Below, in pieces: positions 1 through 3,997 of a stretch of 5,594 bases of DNA. Below the pieces are notes generated by a model. The model was not told where the DNA came from and made no database searches. It saw only the letters and a program-made list of their open reading frames with translations. Where the stretch lies: NCBI GenBank assembly GCA_020853455.1, contig JADYYV010000289.1:1-5594 (forward strand). Direction: 5' to 3'. The DNA is from Alphaproteobacteria bacterium (GTDB lineage Bacteria; Pseudomonadota; Alphaproteobacteria; Micavibrionales; UBA2020). The number at the start of each line of letters is the position of its first letter. The stretch's first letter is position 1. A program made the translations under genes and the position numbers.

Positions 1-2
1 AA

Positions 3-122
3 TCTATCGGAGCTTCTGTCGCTGGTTTCATGAGATTTAAAACGGCTCACGGCGACCTGATTGCGATGGTACAATCCAAGCCAACGTTTATTAAATTCAA
101 CCTCCCTGCGGTGTATCCATAA
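3..122 (+). CDS. C-terminal end of an unidentified upstream protein (5' partial)
   Basis: An open frame enters from the left edge and runs 39 codons, ending ...NLPAVYP at a TAA (120-122) that directly abuts the ATG of the next gene. Zero-base spacing and the protein-like composition (GFMRFKTAHGDLIAMVQ) suggest the last codons of the preceding gene in the flagellar operon. The frame is the same as that of the downstream FlhB-like gene, so the two are separated by this one stop codon only. I do not recognise the family. Stand-alone FlhB-domain genes are often preceded by a FliK-like hook-length gene in other bacteria, which makes FliK-like a guess from position and not from sequence. The stretch is less GC-rich than what follows, so a non-coding leader remains possible. 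Confidence 0.5.
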   Translation, partial: SIGASVAGFMRFKTAHGDLIAMVQSKPTFIKFNLPAVYP

Positions 123-464
123 ATGGTCGACATCCACGACACCGACGACGAGCAGAAGAAACCGGACGCGCTGGAAAGCCGGCGGCTGGCCGCTGTTGCG
201 CTCAAGAAATATGGAATTGACGACAACTCGCTGCCCAAGGTCGTGGCGGCGGGTTACGGGAAACTGGCGGAGCAGATTGTCGATCTGGCCTTCAAAAACG
301 GGGTCAAGGTGCGGGAGGACAAGGAGATGGCCCAAATCCTTGCCGCCATCGAGCTGGATTCCGAGATACCGTCCGAGGCTTTGGTGGCGATTGCCGAAAT
401 CCTCGCCTATGTTTATAAAGCTAATCAAACCTATAACCGCGACGATCCGAAAGAACTGCCGTGA
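123..464 (+). CDS. Stand-alone FlhB C-terminal domain protein (FhlB/FlhX-like)
   Basis: This 113-residue protein matches the cytoplasmic C-terminal domain of the export-gate switch protein FlhB (EscU/YscU/HrcU family) without its four membrane helices. Family signatures are GYGKLAEQIVDLAFKNGVKV (residues 44-63), the REDKEMAQIL stretch (about 64-73) and the terminal EIPSEALVAIAEILAYVYKA (about 81-100). Full-length FlhB cuts itself at an NPTH motif. Here the equivalent position reads roughly ESRRLAAVALKKYG (about 18-31), so there is no autocleavage site, as in other free-standing copies. Such proteins are known to replace the FlhB C-terminal piece partly and may affect substrate switching between rod/hook and filament. 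The ATG follows the upstream TAA directly and the Shine-Dalgarno is weak, so translational coupling is likely. The end overlaps the next gene at GTGA. The first 17 residues are acidic and probably disordered. Confidence 0.85.
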   Translation: MVDIHDTDDEQKKPDALESRRLAAVALKKYGIDDNSLPKVVAAGYGKLAEQIVDLAFKNGVKVREDKEMAQILAAIELDSEIPSEALVAIAEILAYVYKANQTYNRDDPKELP

Positions 465-715
465 CCAAAGACGAACTGGCCAAGCGCCTGAAATCCATCA
501 CCGATTATGTGCGTGATTGCGAGCGCCGCGTCAGCCTTGGCGAGATCATGGACCTGCAGGGGCTCGACAATAACGTCGCCGAAGTCTGCGACCTGATCGC
601 CGCCATGCCGCCGAAAGAGGGGCAGGAACTTGAATCGCAAATGACGATACTGATCGGCAGCCTTGAAACGCTGGCGGACGCCATGCGCAAGCAGGATGAA
701 GGGAAAGACGACTGA
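461..715 (+). CDS. Small helical protein of unknown function in the flagellar operon
   Basis: This is an 84-residue protein that I cannot assign to a named family. It starts at a GTG whose last bases overlap the preceding stop (GTGA) and ends at TGATG, overlapping the fliO start by one base. This spacing is typical of coupled operon genes. The sequence looks all-helical and amphipathic: a charged helix (TKDELAKRLKSITDYVRDCE), a second segment with EIMDLQGLDNNVAEVCDLI, a P-P turn near residue 50, then a third helix (about 53-77) and a charged tail. There is no signal peptide or membrane segment, so it is cytoplasmic. Size, helix content and position between an FlhB-domain protein and FliO suggest an export accessory factor or chaperone. 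That role is inferred from context only. The Shine-Dalgarno (GAAAGAA) is weak. Confidence 0.75.
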   Translation: MTKDELAKRLKSITDYVRDCERRVSLGEIMDLQGLDNNVAEVCDLIAAMPPKEGQELESQMTILIGSLETLADAMRKQDEGKDD

Positions 716-1026
716 TGGAAACCGAACGCCTGATGACGGCGATGGCCGCCTTCGCCTTTGTGGTCTGCCTGATGTACGGGCTTGCTTATATCGTGAAACG
801 CCTCGGACTTACGGGCGCGCCGATGCTGGCGATGGGCGCGAAACGCCGGTTGAAAATCGTGGAGCAGCTGGCGATTGACCCGCGCCACAAACTGGTGATC
901 GTGCGCCGCGACAATAAAGAACATTTGATCGTGATGGGCCCCGGCGGCGACACCGTCGTGGAAAGCAATATCCCCGTCGTGGATAACGTGATCGAGCTGG
1001 AGCAGAAGGAAGCGAAGAATGGTTGA
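715..1026 (+). CDS. fliO: Flagellar biosynthesis protein FliO
   Basis: This 103-residue membrane protein helps the FliP ring assemble during construction of the flagellar type III export gate. One hydrophobic helix (about 8-27, AFAFVVCLMYGLAYIVKRL) is followed by a basic stretch and a beta-rich cytoplasmic domain. The FliO hallmark is there: KRRLKIVEQLAIDPRHKLVI (about 43-62), then RRDNKEHLIVMGPGGDTVVE. The length fits short FliO forms, which lack an extended N-terminal region. The ATG overlaps the upstream TGA by one base, and GAAGGG lies about 11 bases upstream. The 3' end overlaps the fliP start by 8 bases, consistent with the usual fliO-fliP order and coupling. FliO is variable across bacteria, and the adjacent fliP strengthens this assignment. 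Confidence 0.88.
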   Translation: METERLMTAMAAFAFVVCLMYGLAYIVKRLGLTGAPMLAMGAKRRLKIVEQLAIDPRHKLVIVRRDNKEHLIVMGPGGDTVVESNIPVVDNVIELEQKEAKNG

Positions 1027-1942
1027 GGCGTTGCATTTCCCTGCCCCCCTCGTCATCCCCGTACAGGATTATATTGAGCAGGAGGCAATTCCCGCCACCC
1101 CGCCGAAGGGCGGGGTCCGGCGCGCGTTCAGCGCCTTCATGAGTCTTATAGGCCGCCTTGCGGCGGCTGTCCGGACCCCGCCCTTCGGCGGGGTGGTGAT
1201 TGCGCTGCTTGTTGCTGCACTGTTGTTCATCCCCTCCCACACATGGGCGCAGAGCATTTCGCTGAACCTTGGCGCCGGCACGCCGGATGACGGCGCGGGC
1301 GGCGGGTCGGTTGCGGGGCGCGTGGTGCAGATGGTGGTGCTGCTGACCGTGTTGTCGCTCGCACCGTCGATTTTGATGATGATGACCTCGTTCACGCGCA
1401 TCGTTGTCGTACTGTCCTTCCTGCGCACGGCGCTGGGTACGCAGCAGACGCCGCCGAACACGGTCTTGATTTCTCTCGCCATGTTCTTGACGCTGTTCAT
1501 CATGATGCCGACGATTAATGCTTCGTATGAACAGGGGCTGAAGCCCATGATGAACGACGAAGTGGCGGAGATGGAAGGCCTGCAAAAGGCCGTCGTGCCG
1601 TTCAAGCAGTTCATGCTGAAACACACCCGCGAAAAAGACCTGACGCTGTTCATCGGCCTTGCCAAAATACAGGAACCGAAAGAAGCGCTGGATACGCCGC
1701 TGCAGGTCGTCATTCCCGCCTTCATGATTTCGGAGCTGCGCCGCGCGTTTGAAATCGGCTTCCTGATATTCCTGCCGTTCCTTGTGATCGACATGGTCAC
1801 CGCATCCATCCTGATGTCGATGGGTATGATGATGCTGCCGCCTGTCATGATCGCGCTGCCGTTCAAGATTATCTTTTTCGTGCTGGTCGATGGCTGGTAT
1901 CTGATATCCGGATCGCTGGTGCAGAGTTACGGCGGGACGTAG
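1019..1942 (+). CDS. fliP: Flagellar export-gate protein FliP with an extended, repeat-containing N-terminus
   Basis: FliP forms the pentameric core of the FliPQR export gate in the inner membrane. Family blocks are clear: MMTSFTRIVVVLSFLRTALG (121-140) with the following TQQTPPN, FMLKHTREKDLTLFIGLA (198-215), VIPAFMISELRRAFEIGFL (231-249), and the long block from FLPFLVIDMV (251-260) through MSMGMMMLPPVMI to DGWYLISGSLVQSYGG at the end. FliP usually starts with a short cleaved signal peptide. Here the hydrophobic core VVIALLVAALLFIPSHTWA lies at about 59-77, with likely cleavage before Q78, so about 55 extra residues precede it. Residues 26-60 come from a palindromic element (1095-1196). The 1019 ATG has AGAAGGA 8 bases upstream and overlaps fliO by 8 bases. 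An in-frame ATG at 1139 (M41) would give a more normal presequence but lacks a Shine-Dalgarno. fliQ and fliR do not follow, and a convergent gene does. Confidence 0.96.
   Translation: MVEALHFPAPLVIPVQDYIEQEAIPATPPKGGVRRAFSAFMSLIGRLAAAVRTPPFGGVVIALLVAALLFIPSHTWAQSISLNLGAGTPDDGAGGGSVAGRVVQMVVLLTVLSLAPSILMMMTSFTRIVVVLSFLRTALGTQQTPPNTVLISLAMFLTLFIMMPTINASYEQGLKPMMNDEVAEMEGLQKAVVPFKQFMLKHTREKDLTLFIGLAKIQEPKEALDTPLQVVIPAFMISELRRAFEIGFLIFLPFLVIDMVTASILMSMGMMMLPPVMIALPFKIIFFVLVDGWYLISGSLVQSYGGT
1095..1196. repeat. 102-bp compound palindrome inserted in frame in fliP
   Basis: Two perfect 26-base inverted arms (1095-1120 and 1171-1196) flank a 50-base middle. Each arm is itself a hairpin with an 8-bp stem and a 4-base loop: 1097-1104 pairs with 1109-1116 around GAAG, and 1175-1182 pairs with 1187-1194 around CTTC. 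The middle contains a third hairpin, GCCGCC (1152-1157) with GGCGGC (1162-1167). The total length is divisible by three and has no stop in the fliP frame. The layout resembles REP/BIME-type or other palindromic elements. It also recalls the Rickettsia palindromic elements known to sit in frame inside genes. No target-site duplication is evident. Confidence 0.8.
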
Positions 1943-1953
1943 GGTGGTTGCAT

Positions 1954-2071
1954 CCCCTCCCCCTGTGGGGGAGGGTTAGGGAGAGGGCGGACTTTGCGCG
2001 TGGTGTATGAACACCATTTCATGGTTCTGCAACGAAGCCCTCTCCCCAACCCTCTCCCAAAAGGAGAGGGG
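1954..2071. repeat. Compound palindromic intergenic repeat downstream of fliP
   Basis: Two 35-base arms in opposite orientation (1954-1988 and 2037-2071) match at 30 of 35 positions and enclose 48 bases. The left arm folds as CCCTCCCCC-TGT-GGGGGAGGG (1955-1975). The right arm folds through an equivalent 8 to 9 bp stem around an A-rich loop. One stem pair differs by a compensatory change (C-G against T-A), so the fold seems to be kept. The middle holds TGGTGT-ATGA-ACACCA (2001-2016). CT/GA-rich palindromes like this are a familiar type of dispersed intergenic repeat in Proteobacteria. When translated they give spurious PLPNPLPKGEG peptides. Confidence 0.75.
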
Positions 2072-2083
2072 GCAAAAATAGCA

Positions 2084-2118
2084 AACCGGCGGTCCTGCTC
2101 CTTTCAGGACCGCCGGTT
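2084..2118. terminator. Likely bidirectional terminator between fliP and the MFS gene
   Basis: A perfect 14-bp stem (2084-2097 with 2105-2118) closes a 7-base loop. On the - strand it is followed by TTTGCTATTTTTG, a reasonable U-rich tail for the MFS gene that ends at 2147. On the + strand the tail is the weaker TTCTATTTTGG, which could serve fliP. The position between two convergent genes fits a shared terminator. Confidence 0.75.
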
Positions 2119-2146
2119 CTATTTTGGCTACTTTGACGTTAGAGGT

Positions 2147-3376
2147 TTAAGTAACAGTCGCGTTCAGCAGTTCGTCTTGCAGGGCGAGAAGCTTTGCCCG
2201 GCGGTTGCGGCGGTAGCACCAGACGGCAAGGCTTAATCCCGCAATCCCCAGCCAGCCGGCAAGACCGTAATGGGTCGCGCCGATGCCGAAGCGTTCCGAC
2301 ACTTCGCCCATCGCCCAGCTGAGGGGGATGAACAGCATCGACACGCACAGGCTCTGGGTGGACAGCACGGTTGCCCGTCGCTCCGATCCCACATGCCGGT
2401 TGATCGCCTCGCTGACCCGCGGCTGCGCCATGCCATAGATGCAGGTGCCGCCGATCATCAGCAAGACAACGCCGTGCCAGCCCAAACCGCCCGCAGCCGC
2501 GCCGATACAGACGGCGACCGCAAGACCCCAGACGAAAAACAGCGACTTGATCGTGCCGAATTTTCCGTCCAGGCGGTGGGAATGGTGGCTGGACAAACCG
2601 CCCAGCACGAAACCCGCCGCCATCATCAGGCCGTAATACTTCTCGCTCAGGCCCATCGCCATGTAATACGGCTGCTGGCTCCACATGATCACCTTGGTGG
2701 CCGAAAACATGACGGCCGAGAACACGATGATCAAGCCCACTTCCGCATGACCGTGCAACGCATAGCGCGCCGTTTCGATCATGTCGGCGACGGGGTGCTT
2801 TTGCGCCGCCACGCGGTGACGCTCCGGCTCCACCATCTGCCACGCCATGCAGAGCGCGATCGCCTGCGTGATCAGGCTCAGGATCAGGGGCAGGTAGTGG
2901 TCGTAAGCGTATAAAAAACCGCCCACGATGCTCGCCCCTGCGACGCTATACAGCGCCAGACCGCCGCGCCGTCCTTCGCGCATCCGGTATTCACCCTCGC
3001 GCCCCTCCGACAACAGCGAGTCGTAGAGCAGGGCGGAGTTGGTGCCCGACATCAGGCTGATGCCGATACCGATGACCGACTGCGACAAGGCCGCCATCGC
3101 AAGGCTGTCCGCCGCCATCAGCAGCGCATAGCCCAGCATCTGCATCAGCGTGCCCAGCACCATGACCCAGCGGCGCTGCCACACGTCGGACAGCCATCCG
3201 CTCGGCACCTCCAGCAGCACGACGGTCGCGGCAAAGGCCGCTTCGCCCAGCAGGAAGTCGCGGAAGTTCAAACCCATTTCATCCCGGTAAAACGGCATGA
3301 TGACGGGAATGACGAAGGCCATGTTCATGAACACCGCATGGCGTTCCAGCAGGCGGATGTTTTTTTCGACACGCAT
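2147..3376 (-). CDS. Major facilitator superfamily (MFS) transporter, substrate unknown
   Basis: This 409-residue protein, a normal MFS length, has about 12 hydrophobic segments spread over its whole length. They fall in two six-helix halves joined by a basic and polar central region (about 172-205, MVEPERHRVAAQK...). The loop between helices 2 and 3 carries an MFS motif A variant, GWLSDVWQRR (60-69), with the conserved Asp and Arg pair but W-Q replacing the usual glycine area. SGTNSALLYDSL (110-121) after helix 4 is a pattern I associate with drug- or metabolite-efflux-like MFS members. The tail is basic then helical (CYRRNRRAKLLALQDELL). The start is an ATG with AAGGA 7 bases upstream (3384-3388). 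It is a single-gene unit, convergent with fliP. The substrate cannot be read from the sequence, and export of a small molecule is the default guess. Confidence 0.92.
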   Translation of the reverse strand: MRVEKNIRLLERHAVFMNMAFVIPVIMPFYRDEMGLNFRDFLLGEAAFAATVVLLEVPSGWLSDVWQRRWVMVLGTLMQMLGYALLMAADSLAMAALSQSVIGIGISLMSGTNSALLYDSLLSEGREGEYRMREGRRGGLALYSVAGASIVGGFLYAYDHYLPLILSLITQAIALCMAWQMVEPERHRVAAQKHPVADMIETARYALHGHAEVGLIIVFSAVMFSATKVIMWSQQPYYMAMGLSEKYYGLMMAAGFVLGGLSSHHSHRLDGKFGTIKSLFFVWGLAVAVCIGAAAGGLGWHGVVLLMIGGTCIYGMAQPRVSEAINRHVGSERRATVLSTQSLCVSMLFIPLSWAMGEVSERFGIGATHYGLAGWLGIAGLSLAVWCYRRNRRAKLLALQDELLNATVT

Positions 3377-3384
3377 GATCTGTT

Positions 3385-3408
3385 CCTTTCGTTGTTGCGT
3401 GCGAAAGG
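3385..3408 (-). promoter_or_regulatory. Hairpin overlapping the MFS ribosome binding site
   Basis: On the - strand CCTTTCG (3408-3402) can pair with CGAAAGG (3391-3385) across a 10-base loop. The second arm contains the AAAGG of the Shine-Dalgarno for the gene starting at 3376. Folding would hide the site and lower translation. The 7-bp pairing is perfect, but regulation is an inference. Confidence 0.4.
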
Positions 3409-3445
3409 CCGGATGAACATGCCGATTTTTTATCGGGGGAGTGTT

Positions 3446-3475
3446 CTGTCAGCCTTCCGTTAGGGCGGCTGACAG
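3446..3475. promoter_or_regulatory. 30-bp dyad (9-bp arms) upstream of the MFS gene
   Basis: CTGTCAGCC (3446-3454) and GGCTGACAG (3467-3475) are perfect inverted arms separated by 12 bases. No U-run follows on either strand, so a standard terminator is not supported. It lies about 70 bases upstream of the MFS start and just past the stop of the possible small gene at 3488-3619. It could be an operator for the transporter or an RNA 3'-end stem. A smaller 5-bp hairpin (3422-3436) follows on the MFS side. Confidence 0.4.
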
Positions 3476-3487
3476 GTGCTGATTACA

Positions 3488-3619
3488 TCAGTCTGGCAAC
3501 CGTAGTCTGGTCGTGGTACCGGCGGATTTTTTGAAAAGAGGGGCGGCATAGTTCGTCTGTTCACCGTTACGCGGTGCGGAGACGTTCCAAGCCTGAATAT
3601 TTTTCATGCAATGACGCAT
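3488..3619 (-). CDS. Possible 43-residue small protein
   Basis: A short frame starting MRHCMKNIQAWNVSAPRNGE sits alone in a 400-bp gap. Its main support is the ribosome binding site: AAAGAGGA, with GAGGA at 3625-3629 and 5 bases to the ATG, is one of the best in the window. The product is basic toward its end (LFKKSAGTTTRLRLPD) and has no signal peptide, lipobox or membrane segment. The frame can be extended upstream to an ATG at 3718, which has no comparable site, so the shorter start is preferred. The dyad at 3446-3475 begins 12 bases past its stop. I see no convincing promoter on this strand. The family is unknown and the frame may be non-coding. Confidence 0.42.
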   Translation of the reverse strand: MRHCMKNIQAWNVSAPRNGEQTNYAAPLFKKSAGTTTRLRLPD

Positions 3620-3711
3620 GGATTTCCTCTTTCTAAAAACTACATCTTCATCACAACACGGATCGGGATTCGCGTCATGGAAATTTTGTTGCGTCGCAGC
3701 AAAGAATTGAA

Positions 3712-3740
3712 TTGACATATTAAACCGATTTCGTCATACT
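3712..3740 (+). promoter_or_regulatory. Sigma70-type promoter for the small lipoprotein gene
   Basis: A consensus -35 box TTGACA (3712-3717), a 17-base spacer and CATACT (3735-3740) as the -10 box precede the gene by about 40 bases. Transcription would start near 3747, giving a leader of about 30 bases. GGAG (3767-3770) follows, 7 bases before the ATG at 3778. The perfect -35 box and optimal spacing suggest strong, housekeeping-type expression. Confidence 0.72.
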
Positions 3741-3777
3741 CGCGCGCGTAACCTGTTCAAGAATATGGAGTTCAACC

Positions 3778-3924
3778 ATGCGTTCCGTCACTACCGCCGT
3801 TCTGTTCAGCCTCATGCTCACTTCCTGCTCCGGCCGCGGCCCGACGCAGACCGATGGTTACGGCGCGCTTGCCGTTGCCGTGGTTCTGGGCGCCGGCCTT
3901 GCCGTTTATGCGGGCAATCGCTGA
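3778..3924 (+). CDS. Small lipoprotein, 48 residues
   Basis: A 48-codon gene starts MRSVTTAVLFSLMLTSCSGR. It has a lipoprotein signal peptide with one early Arg, a hydrophobic core and the lipobox L-T-S-C, so lipidation would be at C17. The 32-residue mature part begins CSGRGPTQTDGYG and ends in a Gly/Ala/Val-rich hydrophobic segment, GALAVAVVLGAGLAVYAGNR, with small residues spaced as in helix-packing GxxxG-like motifs. The product would therefore be anchored by its lipid and also contain a membrane-seeking tail. Its size and type recall entericidin-like lipoproteins, but the sequence does not match one I can name. It is a self-contained unit with a strong promoter (3712-3740), GGAG 7 bases before the ATG, and a terminator at 3946-3983. 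Standard length cut-offs would miss it. Confidence 0.82.
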   Translation: MRSVTTAVLFSLMLTSCSGRGPTQTDGYGALAVAVVLGAGLAVYAGNR

Positions 3925-3945
3925 TTATCCTGATGGATTGAACAA

Positions 3946-3983
3946 CGAAAAAACCGGCGACCCGATGGTCGCCGGTTTTTTCG
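3946..3983. terminator. Strong bidirectional rho-independent terminator
   Basis: A perfect 17-bp inverted repeat (3946-3962 with 3967-3983) encloses the loop CGAT. The stem carries a GC core (ACCGGCGACC type) flanked by A6 on one side and T6 on the other. It therefore gives a U-tract on both strands. It ends the lipoprotein gene 21 bases past its stop and the - strand gene that ends at 3998. Confidence 0.93.
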
Positions 3984-3997
3984 TGGCCTGAATTGGC

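Noticed and set aside
70..75. TACAAT as a -10 box before the FlhB-like gene
   Set aside because: No acceptable -35 box lies 16-18 bases upstream, and the region is more likely the end of an upstream coding sequence.
61..516. 151-codon + strand frame over the FlhB-like gene
   Set aside because: It is Arg/Trp/Ser-rich and overlaps a recognisable FlhB C-terminal domain in another frame.
1095..1196. CRISPR or intrinsic terminator reading of the GC palindrome in fliP
   Set aside because: There is only one inverted pair with no regular direct repeats, no U-tract follows, and it lies inside an intact reading frame.
809..1866. Long - strand frames across fliO and fliP
   Set aside because: They mirror strongly supported fliO/fliP coding and have His/Arg-rich, low-complexity sequences.
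1994..2236. 80-codon + strand frame containing PLPNPLPKGEG
   Set aside because: The peptide is translated from the intergenic palindrome and terminator, a known source of false genes, and the rest overlaps the antisense of the MFS gene.
2139..2914. Alternative frames of 214-234 codons over the MFS gene
   Set aside because: The MFS frame shows 12 hydrophobic segments and motif A. The others have shadow-type composition.
3488..3718. 76-residue version of the small - strand gene
   Set aside because: Its upstream ATG has no Shine-Dalgarno and overlaps the -35 box of the divergent promoter. The internal ATG at 3619 is much better supported.
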